The notes under the pieces are model-generated. The model made no database searches and was not told the origin of the DNA. It saw only the letters and a program-made list of their open reading frames with translations. 5,038 bases of DNA from Oscillospiraceae bacterium. GTDB lineage: Bacteria; Bacillota_A; Clostridia; Oscillospirales; Oscillospiraceae. The DNA lies in the NCBI GenBank assembly GCA_902795095.1, contig CADBKB010000104.1, positions 1 through 5,038 on the forward strand, read 5' to 3'. This document shows, piece by piece, positions 1-5,038 of the stretch. Numbering within the stretch: position 1 is the stretch's first letter; each line of letters opens with the position of its first letter. A program made the translations under genes and the position numbers.

Positions 1-333
1 GACCACATTGAACAGGTTGGCATAGGCGTCCTGCGTGCCGCCGAGCTGGTTGGCGTTGGTCGTCGGGGAGACGATGACCGCGGGCTCGGTGCGGCCCTCG
101 GCCGCCAGGTTGTCCATGATCTTCTGGACGGAGCCGATGTTCATCCAGTCGGACTCATCCTGTCCGCCGCCGTGGAGGATCCAGATGGTCTTGTAGGGCT
201 CTTCCCTCTCGGCGTCGTAGCCGTAGGGCAGATAGACGGCGATGTGCTGCGTGGCGCCGCCGATCTCAATGGGGACGTAGCTCCAGGTGCCGACCTTGCC
301 GTCGGTTCTGGGATTCTCGGCCTCGCGGAGCTT
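1..333 (-). other. Start of esterase D/CE1-type hydrolase domain (residues 1160-1270)
   Basis: The segment begins after PRTDGKVGTWSYV and continues with VYLPYGYDAEREEPYKTIW, LHGGGQDESDW and IMDNLAAEGRTEPAVIVSPT. This series is typical of the N-terminal half of the putative esterase family that includes feruloyl and acetylxylan esterases. HGGG normally contributes to the oxyanion hole. The nucleophile elbow (GxSxG) is not reached before the window ends, so activity cannot be judged from the sequence given. Confidence -1.
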
Positions 334-3300
334 CAGGACCTCATAATTCTGCTTCTCCGCGTCGTACGGAACGTAAATATAGTTGTAGCCGTTCTTCTGC
401 TGGGCGGTCGGGCTCCAGATCGGGCAGTTCTCCGGGTCGGCGATCATGGTGCTGGACCCGGGCAGGGTGAACCAGTACTGGTTGGCGCCGCAGCACAGGG
501 GGATCTCATAGTACCACAGGCCGTCGGCTACCTCTTCCATCGGCACGGGGCCGTAGCCGGCGCCGCGCATGAGGCCGGGTTTGTAGTCGTGCGGATCATA
601 GGTGGTGGTGTCGGTGCGGTCGGCGTCATTTCTCAGGGAGATGTCGCCGTTGAATTCCACCGCGTCGGCTTCCTTGTTCTCATACAGGAAGCGGGCGATG
701 TAGCCGGTGGGCGAATTCTCGTCCTTCTCCACCGTCGGGCCGAGCTTGTACTCGACGGGCAGCAGGGTCTTGGTGCTCTTCTCGCCGCAGCGAGCGCAGG
801 TGAGCTCCTGCTTGCCGTAACCGGTCTGGGTGGCGGGAGTGATGACCTCGCCCTCGACCCAGTCATGGCCCAGAGCTTCAGTGCGGTCGTCAACGATTTC
901 GGCGCCGCAGTCTGCGCACTTGTAGGTGGTGAAGCCGCCCTCGGTGCAGGTGGGCTCGGTCACAACGCCGGATTCGGGATCCTTGGTGTGGCCCTTGGCG
1001 GCGACGTAGTCGTCCACGAATTCCTCACCGCAGACCGGGCAGACATAGGTGGTAAAGCCGCGCTCGGTGCAGGTGGGCTCGGTCACAACGGCCGCCTCGA
1101 CGTCCTTGGTGTGACCCAGGGCCGGGACCTTCTCGGAGATGATGGACTTGCCGCACTTGGCGCAGGTCTTGGCGGTGTAGCCCTCCTTGGTGCAGGTGGG
1201 CGGCACGACCTCCTCGGACCATTCGTGCTCGCAGTCGTCGGGCACGATCTCCAGGTTCTTCAGGGTGAACAGCCAGGAATTGTTGCCGCCGAAGCTGAAG
1301 GTGCTGGTCTTATAGGCGTCGATCACGATGTAATCGGCGTCCACGCCGGAGCCGTCGATGGTGAATACCTGGTCAAAGGTCTCGCCGTCGGCGGACCAGG
1401 AGGCAACGTAGGTGTCGGCGATCTTCTCCAGCCGCAGCCAGTAGGTGCCGGCAGCGGTGAAGCCGCTGGTGGCCTGTGCGCCCCAGCCGGGAGCCGCCAC
1501 GGTGGAAGCGGCAACGGTGCCGTCCTGGCGCAGGTAATCCTGGAAGACGTTGTTGGTGCCGCGGATGCCGGCCATGTTCTGATAGTCGTCGCCCTCCATG
1601 GCAAGCATGGAGAAGTAGTTGCTGAATGCGAAGCCGACGTCGTTCTGGTCGTAGTCGACCTTCAGGGTCGCGGTCCAGTCGCCCTCCACGGGGATCTTGA
1701 TGAGATCCTTGGGCGTGGACGGCGTGGCAGCGCCGCCGCCGAAGCCGCCGCCGATGGGCTCAAAGGCGTCGGCCGTCGGGGTCAGGGTGATACCCTCGCC
1801 CTCAACGATCTCGGCGGTGTCCTTGTTGACGATCTCATACTTCTCCGCGTCGGCAGCGGTGGTGAAGTCGATGAATTCACCGGCGGGCTGCTCGGGGTTG
1901 CCGCCCTTCTCGCCCTTGACGGTGACGGCCTTCTTCGCGGAAGCTTCCGTATCGCCCTCGGCGACCTTGACGGTGACGGTGACCTTGGTGTCGTATTCCG
2001 GCTTCGTGACCTTGCCCTCGGCGTCGATCACAGCGGGATCGGAGCTCTCGAGGGTGACGGTGTAGCCGTGAGGCGCGGGGCTCAGCTCCAGATCCGCGTC
2101 CGTGGAGGCGGGCAGATCCGCAGCGATGTAGTCCGCCGCGTTCTGGGCGGCCCAGGTGAGCATCTCGGCGTCGGTCTTGACGGTCTCGCCGTTCAGGCCG
2201 GTGACGGCCACATACTCAAAGGCAAGCTCCACGGGCTCCATGTAGTTGTTCGAGCCGGGCTGATAGTCCTGCGTGCAGAACACAGCGACCTTCACATCGG
2301 TCAGAGCGGCCTCGTAGACGCCGCCGGAGGCCCATTCCTTGCCGTCGGAGGAATAGGTGATGGTGTAGGTATTGCCGGTCCGGTTGATCTTGAAGTACAT
2401 GGTCATGGAGCCGTCTTCCGCCGCGGGGATGGCGTTGTTCAGTGCGTTGCCGTTCTGGTTGACGGCGGTGCCGGCTCTCTCATAGAAGGGCTCGATGCGC
2501 TGACGGCTGTCCTGGCAGTTGATGCGGACGTAGTTGTCCTCGTCCTGCCATGCGATGAACTGGACCTGCTGGTAGTTGCCCTGGGGCACAGCGGGATAGA
2601 AGGCCTTGGCAACGACCTCCCAGTCGCCGCCGCCGGACATGGTGAACATGTTGGACCATGCGCCGGGGGTCGCCTTCTGGTAGATGGAGTTGTGCTGGGT
2701 GGGCATCACGAGGCCCATGCCCTTTTCAAACTTGTAGTACTTGAAGGGCTCTTCCTCGGTGGGATCCTTGACCTCGTTGAGGATGGTCCACTGGCCCTCG
2801 TTCATATCGCCGTCGGCGAAGTAGTCGTCCTTCGGGCCGTAGTCAAAGCTGACCTTGTAGACCTTCTCGCCCTTGGCGCTCTTTGCCGTAATGATGGCGG
2901 CGCCGGGGATGGAAGCGGCCTGCGTGACCTCCACGGTGGTGTCCTCGTTGCCGGCGGTGGCAGCAACGACGGGCGCTTCGGTGACGCCGTCTGCCACGGC
3001 GACGTCATAGGCCTTGACCTTGGGATCGAAGCCCTCGATGGCCTCGCCGCCCACGGTGATGCCGCCGACCTCGGGACGGAGGCCGGGGGTCGGCTCTCTG
3101 GTCTCAAGATCCAGATTCTTGAGGGTGAACAGCCAGGAGTTGTTGCCGCCCCAGCTCGAGGAAGCGTTCTTATAGGCGTCGATCACGATGTAGTCGGCGT
3201 CGACGTCCACATCCTCCAGCTCGAACAGCTCGGTGAAGGCCTCGCCGTCGGCGGACCAGGAGGCGGTGTAGGTGTTGTCGGTCTTGTCGAGCTTGAGCCA

Positions 3301-3810
3301 GAAGGTGCCGTTGGCGGTGAAGCCGCCGCCGGAGAACTGGCCGGCGTCGATGGTGCCGTCCACACGCTTGAAGTCCTGGAAGGCGGAGTTGGTGCCGCGG
3401 ATGCCGACCATGTTCTTATAGTCGTCGCCCTGCATCGCCATGAAGGCGAAGTAGGTGTTGCCCGCGGACCAGGACTGGACATTGTTCGAGTCGAAGTCAA
3501 GCTTCAGCGTCGCAGTCCAGTCGTCCTTGACCGGGATCTTGATCAGATCCTTGGGATCTGTCGCTGCGGGGGTGCTCCAGCCGCCGGTGACGGGCTCGTC
3601 GAAGGTGTCGGCCGTCGGGGTCAGGCTGATGCCTGTTCCCTCCACGATCTCGGCCGTATCCTTGTTCACGATCTCGAACTTCTCCGAACTCGCAGGATCG
3701 GTGAAGTCGATACCGGCGGACTCAGCAGCGCTCACAGACAGTGCCGGCAGCATACTGAAAAGCATACATGCTGTCAGCAGAATGGATAGACATTTGCTGA
3801 ATTTCTTCAT
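1..3810 (-). CDS. Secreted multidomain carbohydrate esterase (esterase D/CE1-like), 3' end outside window
   Basis: Reading from the ATG at 3810, the frame stays open for 1270 codons to base 1, so the C-terminus is missing. The start is set by an AGGAGG site five to six bases upstream and an immediately following signal peptide (residues 1-29: basic MKKFSK, hydrophobic core, VSA-A/SAA-E cleavage). Domains by residue: 33-235 lectin-like beta-sandwich; 244-324 cadherin-like domain (GFDPKVKAYDV, then PGAAIITAKSAKGEKVYKV); 325-540 concanavalin-like domain resembling beta-xylosidase C-terminal domains (YSSDGKEW); 541-632 degenerate Ig-like (SSDPAVIDAEGKVTKP); 646-855 second copy of the lectin-like module; 860-1016 Cys-rich repeats; 1020-1150 E-set/CBM48-like; about 1160-1270 start of an esterase D fold (VYLPYGYD, WILHGGGQDESDW, oxyanion region). 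The catalytic Ser/Asp/His would lie beyond the window. The likely role is extracellular removal of acyl groups (acetyl or feruloyl) from plant or host glycans; substrate is inferred, not shown. Confidence -1.
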   Translation of the reverse strand, partial: MKKFSKCLSILLTACMLFSMLPALSVSAAESAGIDFTDPASSEKFEIVNKDTAEIVEGTGISLTPTADTFDEPVTGGWSTPAATDPKDLIKIPVKDDWTATLKLDFDSNNVQSWSAGNTYFAFMAMQGDDYKNMVGIRGTNSAFQDFKRVDGTIDAGQFSGGGFTANGTFWLKLDKTDNTYTASWSADGEAFTELFELEDVDVDADYIVIDAYKNASSSWGGNNSWLFTLKNLDLETREPTPGLRPEVGGITVGGEAIEGFDPKVKAYDVAVADGVTEAPVVAATAGNEDTTVEVTQAASIPGAAIITAKSAKGEKVYKVSFDYGPKDDYFADGDMNEGQWTILNEVKDPTEEEPFKYYKFEKGMGLVMPTQHNSIYQKATPGAWSNMFTMSGGGDWEVVAKAFYPAVPQGNYQQVQFIAWQDEDNYVRINCQDSRQRIEPFYERAGTAVNQNGNALNNAIPAAEDGSMTMYFKINRTGNTYTITYSSDGKEWASGGVYEAALTDVKVAVFCTQDYQPGSNNYMEPVELAFEYVAVTGLNGETVKTDAEMLTWAAQNAADYIAADLPASTDADLELSPAPHGYTVTLESSDPAVIDAEGKVTKPEYDTKVTVTVKVAEGDTEASAKKAVTVKGEKGGNPEQPAGEFIDFTTAADAEKYEIVNKDTAEIVEGEGITLTPTADAFEPIGGGFGGGAATPSTPKDLIKIPVEGDWTATLKVDYDQNDVGFAFSNYFSMLAMEGDDYQNMAGIRGTNNVFQDYLRQDGTVAASTVAAPGWGAQATSGFTAAGTYWLRLEKIADTYVASWSADGETFDQVFTIDGSGVDADYIVIDAYKTSTFSFGGNNSWLFTLKNLEIVPDDCEHEWSEEVVPPTCTKEGYTAKTCAKCGKSIISEKVPALGHTKDVEAAVVTEPTCTERGFTTYVCPVCGEEFVDDYVAAKGHTKDPESGVVTEPTCTEGGFTTYKCADCGAEIVDDRTEALGHDWVEGEVITPATQTGYGKQELTCARCGEKSTKTLLPVEYKLGPTVEKDENSPTGYIARFLYENKEADAVEFNGDISLRNDADRTDTTTYDPHDYKPGLMRGAGYGPVPMEEVADGLWYYEIPLCCGANQYWFTLPGSSTMIADPENCPIWSPTAQQKNGYNYIYVPYDAEKQNYEVLKLREAENPRTDGKVGTWSYVPIEIGGATQHIAVYLPYGYDAEREEPYKTIWILHGGGQDESDWMNIGSVQKIMDNLAAEGRTEPAVIVSPTTNANQLGGTQDAYANLFNVV
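361..753 (-). other. E-set/CBM48-like domain preceding the esterase (residues 1020-1150)
   Basis: This beta-rich segment begins at YKLGPTVEKDENSPTGYIAR, contains VEFNGDISLR and DGLWYYEIPL, and ends with NQYWFTLPG, ADPENCPIWSPT and YNYIYVPYD. Gut clostridial CE1-type esterases commonly carry such an Ig-like domain directly upstream of the catalytic domain, with a 'DP-N-P' stretch before a short linker. The assignment rests on position and pattern rather than on a strong motif. Confidence -1.
763..1233 (-). repeat. Cys-rich CxxC/ALGH tandem repeats (esterase residues 860-1016)
   Basis: There are three full repeats and one degenerate repeat of about 41 residues. Each carries PTC, then CxxCG, then a closing A(L/A)(G/K)GH-type motif. 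Cysteines are at 860, 873, 883, 886; 914, 924, 927; 955, 965, 968; and 1005, 1008. Closing histidines are near 900, 941 and 982. The last unit has PAT instead of PTC and no closing GH. The Cys/His spacing resembles small zinc ribbons and is widespread in clostridial surface proteins. Metal binding is a guess; a rigid stalk between the lectin modules and the esterase is equally possible. Confidence -1.
1246..1875 (-). repeat. Lectin-like module, copy 2 (esterase residues 646-855)
   Basis: This is the second copy of the module at 3106-3714, offset by about 1.85 kb. It has a Gly-rich insert near residues 687-694 (GGGFGGG) and an extra stretch near residues 770-780 (APGWGAQATS) that copy 1 lacks. 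Nucleotide similarity is still high at the module end: the stretches around 1261-1340 and 3121-3200 differ at few positions. This points to an internal duplication within the gene rather than independent acquisition. Confidence -1.
3106..3714 (-). repeat. Lectin-like module, copy 1 (esterase residues 33-235)
   Basis: This is the first copy of a roughly 200-residue module that recurs later in the same protein. Shared blocks include EIVNKDTAEIVEG, KDLIKIPV, DWTATLK, GIRGTN, SWSADGE, VDADYIVIDAYK and GGNNSWLFTLKNL. The SADGE and YIVIDAYK strands and the all-beta pattern suggest a concanavalin/LamG-like sandwich, probably glycan-binding. The family assignment is by pattern only. By eye the copies share well over half of their residues. 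Confidence -1.
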
Positions 3811-3825
3811 AATTTCCTCCTTTTT
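3811..3825 (-). promoter_or_regulatory. Ribosome-binding site of the esterase gene
   Basis: On the minus strand this reads AAAAAGGAGGAAATT immediately before the ATG. GGAGG lies five bases from the start codon. It is near-perfectly complementary to the 16S rRNA 3' end, indicates efficient initiation, and fixes the start of the esterase. Confidence -1.
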
Positions 3826-3847
3826 AATCCTATGGATCGGCTGCATG

Positions 3848-3871
3848 TTATTCGCCGCCCGTCGGCGGCAT
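3848..3871 (-). CDS. Possible 7-residue leader peptide MPPTGGE upstream of the esterase
   Basis: An ATG at 3871-3869 is preceded by GGGAGG with eight bases of spacing. The ORF encodes MPPTGGE and stops with TAA at 3848, 37 bases before the esterase ATG. A GC-rich hairpin (3854-3869) lies inside it. The good Shine-Dalgarno spacing is the only positive evidence. It may be chance in GC-rich DNA, so confidence is low. It could work by translational coupling or attenuation, or be untranslated. Confidence -1.
   Translation of the reverse strand: MPPTGGE
3854..3869 (-). other. GC-rich hairpin in the esterase leader
   Basis: A perfect six-base-pair stem GCCGCC/GGCGGC closes a four-base loop. It lies 44 bases upstream of the esterase start and is not followed by a T-run on either strand, so it is not an intrinsic terminator. 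It could stabilise the mRNA 5' region or affect ribosome loading. Confidence -1.
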
Positions 3872-4073
3872 TCGGCGTTCCTCCCTTCCGGTGAATAATC
3901 TTGTCCCGTCCGCCGGCGGCAAATGAGGCGCGCCGGGCGGATCCGTGTGGTTATTTACAATCCCGCCCGCCCGGAAAGGCAGCGAGGTTATAAACGGGGA
4001 TGTTCTTTTCCTGCGCATTCGTCTTATGTAAATTGCGCAAAAATAGGATACTCTTTCACGGATTATCATGTAT

Positions 4074-4102
4074 AGTTTAGCCCTGTCTCGTCCTGTTTTC
4101 AA
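4074..4102 (-). promoter_or_regulatory. Candidate promoter for the esterase gene
   Basis: On the minus strand TTGAAA (4097-4102) is separated by 17 bases from TAAACT (4074-4079). The -35 matches five of six consensus positions and the -10 four of six, at ideal spacing. Transcription would begin near 4067, giving a leader of about 257 bases. An overlapping TATACA just downstream is an alternative -10 with poorer spacing. Confidence -1.
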
Positions 4103-4247
4103 GGGATTTTTAGGTATCCTCCCGAAAATAGACACAATGTAAAAAAATCCCACGTCTTAATTGTGCATCTTTTCAATTCGCTGAAAACCCGCTCCTCCCA
4201 AGGGCGACGGCATGGTCTTCCGGATCCTTTTTATCCGCGTTATTCAC

Positions 4248-4263
4248 ATGATCACCCGATCAT
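4248..4263. promoter_or_regulatory. Perfect short inverted repeat, possible operator
   Basis: ATGATC and GATCAT flank a four-base ACCC spacer. It lies about 50 bases upstream of the tRNA -35 element. The size suits a dimeric regulator site, but six-base arms arise by chance and no regulator gene is adjacent. Confidence -1.
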
Positions 4264-4313
4264 ATTCGCAGAATATTCACGCAATCTTCCGGCAGCACAA
4301 TTCCGAAAAAGAC

Positions 4314-4342
4314 TTGACAAACCGCCCAAAAATGAGTATTCT
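4314..4342 (+). promoter_or_regulatory. Strong sigma-70/SigA promoter of the tRNA-Ala gene
   Basis: A perfect TTGACA (4314-4319) is followed after exactly 17 bases by TATTCT (4337-4342). Transcription should start near 4349-4350. That is about 28 bases before the truncated tRNA copy and about 100 bases before the intact tRNA. No closer promoter to the intact tRNA is visible. Confidence -1.
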
Positions 4343-4375
4343 AAACAGGCGGGCAAAACAGCCGCAAATACCGAT

Positions 4376-4399
4376 AAGGGCCCATAGCTCAGCTGGGAG
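4376..4399 (+). pseudogene. Truncated duplicate of the tRNA-Ala 5' end
   Basis: These 24 bases exactly match 4448-4471: two flanking bases, the 5' acceptor strand GGGCCCA, and the D-arm up to its loop. After 4399 the sequence diverges (CCCGACGC) and has no anticodon arm, T-arm or CCA, so it cannot fold as a tRNA. It lies 72 bp upstream of the intact copy and downstream of the same promoter, so it should be part of the tRNA precursor leader. It may be a recombination scar or remnant attachment site. Confidence -1.
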
Positions 4400-4449
4400 C
4401 CCGACGCACACGCTTACACACCCCATACAATTCATATCATTCACTACAA

Positions 4450-4525
4450 GGGCCCATAGCTCAGCTGGGAGAGCGCAAGGTTCGCAATCTTGAGGTCAGG
4501 GGTTCGATCCCCCTTGGGTCCACCA
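4450..4525 (+). tRNA. tRNA-Ala (anticodon CGC)
   Basis: A complete 76-base cloverleaf folds by hand. The acceptor is GGGCCCA (4450-4456) with TGGGTCC (4515-4521). The D-stem is GCTC/GAGC. The anticodon stem CAAGG/TCTTG encloses loop TTCGCAA with anticodon CGC at 4483-4485. The T-stem AGGGG/CCCCT encloses TTCGATC. Discriminator A (4522) is followed by an encoded CCA. The third acceptor pair is G-U, the classical alanine identity element for alanyl-tRNA synthetase, which supports the Ala assignment. It decodes GCG, a codon suited to the GC-rich codon use of the adjacent esterase. Confidence -1.
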
Positions 4526-4526
4526 G

Positions 4527-4561
4527 AAACAGCCGCTTTTGAATCAAAAGCGGCTGTTTTT
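4527..4561 (+). terminator. Intrinsic terminator of the tRNA-Ala gene
   Basis: A perfect 14-bp stem (4527-4540 with 4546-4559; core CAGCCGCTTTT) closes a loop of five bases and runs into TTTTT ending at 4561. It begins two bases after the CCA. It is a rho-independent terminator that also serves as the tRNA 3' trailer. Confidence -1.
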
Positions 4562-4672
4562 CTAACTTTCTTTAGCACTATTATAATGCAGCAATCGACG
4601 AATTCTTTTTTTGCACCCAGGTGAGGCACACCCCAATATCCGTTTTTTTAAGGTATATATGTAAATAAATCA
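4562..4672. other. Short AT-rich spacer between the two terminators
   Basis: No gene is visible. TATAAT occurs on the plus strand at 4582-4587 and on the minus strand at 4580-4585, but neither has a credible -35. If an integrated element ends near here, its boundary should lie in or close to this spacer, since the recombinase gene terminator follows directly. Confidence -1.
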
Positions 4673-4674
4673 GC

Positions 4675-4715
4675 AAAAAAGAACGGCTCTCCTGCCTTAA
4701 AACAGCAGGAGAGCC
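4675..4715 (-). terminator. Intrinsic terminator of the serine recombinase gene
   Basis: A perfect 11-bp stem GGCTCTCCTGC/GCAGGAGAGCC (4685-4695 with 4705-4715) closes a nine-base loop. On the minus strand it is followed, after four bases, by six T residues (4680-4675). It lies 25 bases beyond the recombinase stop codon, so it most likely ends that transcript. Confidence -1.
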
Positions 4716-4740
4716 ATTGCATGAAATACGCTTTTTTGTT

Positions 4741-5038
4741 TCAAGCCGATTGCGCAGCCGGGATTTCTATCACATCATTTATCCCGAAAAAGAATTGCCT
4801 CAGAGAAAAATTGAACTCAATATTGAGGCGATAGTCCTTGAAAACATCGATTCGCGTGATCAAAGCGTTCACGATCATCTTTTTGGCTTCCATCGACGCA
4901 CTGTCAAAAAGCTCGGACCATGAAATAATCTGATCATAGCTTTCGCTGAGTTCATCGATCAGCAATTGTCCCTGTTCCACCTCCTGCTCCAGCGAATCGC
5001 AGATCTGAGCATACTCGTGGACCTTTGCATCTGTCTCG
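4741..5038 (-). CDS. C-terminal end of a large serine recombinase, 5' end outside window
   Basis: The frame is open from the right edge to a TGA at 4743-4741, giving the last 98 residues. The first 30 or so are acidic and helical (AKVHEYAQICDSLEQEVEQ), fitting the coiled-coil of these enzymes. They are followed by IISWSELFDSASMEAKKMIV, then ALITRIDVFKDYRLNIEF and LRQFFFG. This 'SW-E-FD-AS-E-KK-I--LI-RI-V---Y-L-IEF' pattern is the usual C-terminus of large serine recombinases (resolvase/invertase catalytic domain, recombinase domain, zinc ribbon) that integrate and excise phages and conjugative or mobilisable elements. The catalytic and DNA-binding domains would be to the right of the window. 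An internal GTG at 4980 is not the real start. Codon use is more AT-rich than the esterase, consistent with acquired DNA. Confidence -1.
   Translation of the reverse strand, partial: ETDAKVHEYAQICDSLEQEVEQGQLLIDELSESYDQIISWSELFDSASMEAKKMIVNALITRIDVFKDYRLNIEFNFSLRQFFFGINDVIEIPAAQSA

Larger units (their letters stand above)
3872..4313. other. Intergenic region between esterase leader and tRNA promoter
   Basis: I see no convincing gene here on either strand. Around 3900-3975 the DNA is GC-rich with several overlapping short inverted repeats (for example CCGCCGGCGG and GGCGCGCC); from about 4000 it becomes AT-richer. It contains the candidate esterase promoter and a 6+6 inverted repeat at 4248-4263. 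The open frames that cross it resemble no family and lack ribosome-binding sites. Confidence -1.

Noticed and set aside
3766..3777. Lipobox LTAC at residues 12-15 (lipoprotein signal)
   Set aside because: A hydrophobic stretch of about ten residues continues after the Cys and ends in a good signal peptidase I site (VSA/SAA). A secreted rather than lipidated protein is more likely, though not certain.
172..3789. Plus-strand 1205-codon frame as a gene
   Set aside because: It is in exact codon register antisense to a clearly multidomain secreted protein, starts with a GTG lacking a ribosome-binding site, and is low-complexity (Gly/Val/Leu/Asp).
3848..4153. Minus-strand 101-codon frame in the esterase leader
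   Set aside because: It has a GTG start with no ribosome-binding site, no recognisable domain, and crosses the candidate promoter. Only its last seven codons have their own ATG and Shine-Dalgarno.
4376..4471. The two 24-bp repeats as a CRISPR array
   Set aside because: There are only two units, both are explained by the tRNA 5' end, and no cas genes are present.
4163..4493. Two overlapping plus-strand frames upstream of and into the tRNA gene
   Set aside because: They cross the tRNA promoter and the tRNA itself, have no ribosome-binding site, and resemble no family.
4580..4587. TATAAT on both strands as a promoter between the terminators
   Set aside because: No acceptable -35 element lies 16-18 bases upstream on either strand, and no gene start follows.
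4444..4629. Minus-strand 61-codon frame ending in [21 protein letters not shown]
   Set aside because: It is the antisense translation of the tRNA-Ala gene and its terminator, a well-known type of spurious annotation.
4717..4923. Plus-strand 68-codon frame opposite the recombinase
   Set aside because: It is antisense to the conserved recombinase C-terminus and shows no family features.

Overview
The window looks like chromosomal DNA of a Gram-positive gut-type clostridium (Oscillospiraceae/Lachnospiraceae-like). The evidence is a strong AGGAGG ribosome-binding site, a Clostridia-style signal peptide, a large secreted modular carbohydrate-active protein, and the Cys-rich 'PTC...CxxCG...ALGH' repeats common in Firmicutes surface proteins. 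The assignment is inferred from protein style only.

Positions 1-3810 (minus strand) hold one open gene, cut by the left edge. It encodes at least 1270 residues of a secreted multidomain carbohydrate esterase. In order it has a signal peptide, a lectin-like beta-sandwich module, a cadherin-like domain, a second concanavalin-like domain, a degenerate Ig-like domain, a second copy of the first lectin-like module, three and a half Cys-rich repeats, an E-set/CBM48-like domain, and the start of an esterase D/CE1-type alpha/beta hydrolase. The frame is open from the ATG at 3810 to base 1 because the stop lies outside the window. Its exact antisense frame is also open for 1205 codons, but that is a codon-bias shadow.

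Positions 3811-4313 are noncoding. They hold the esterase leader (RBS, a GC-rich hairpin, a possible 7-codon leader peptide) and a candidate minus-strand promoter about 265 bases upstream of the start codon. At 4314-4342 a near-consensus promoter points the other way, towards an intact tRNA-Ala(CGC) gene (4450-4525) followed by a strong intrinsic terminator. Between promoter and tRNA lies a 24-bp exact duplicate of the tRNA 5' end (4376-4399), a truncated tRNA remnant.

Positions 4673-5038 (minus strand) hold the last 98 codons of a large serine recombinase and its terminator. The right edge therefore appears to enter an integrated mobile element whose recombinase converges on the tRNA gene. 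The main points of interest are the tRNA-end duplication beside a recombinase gene, the repeat-built esterase, and the leader of the esterase gene. No previously undescribed defence or regulatory system is clearly visible.
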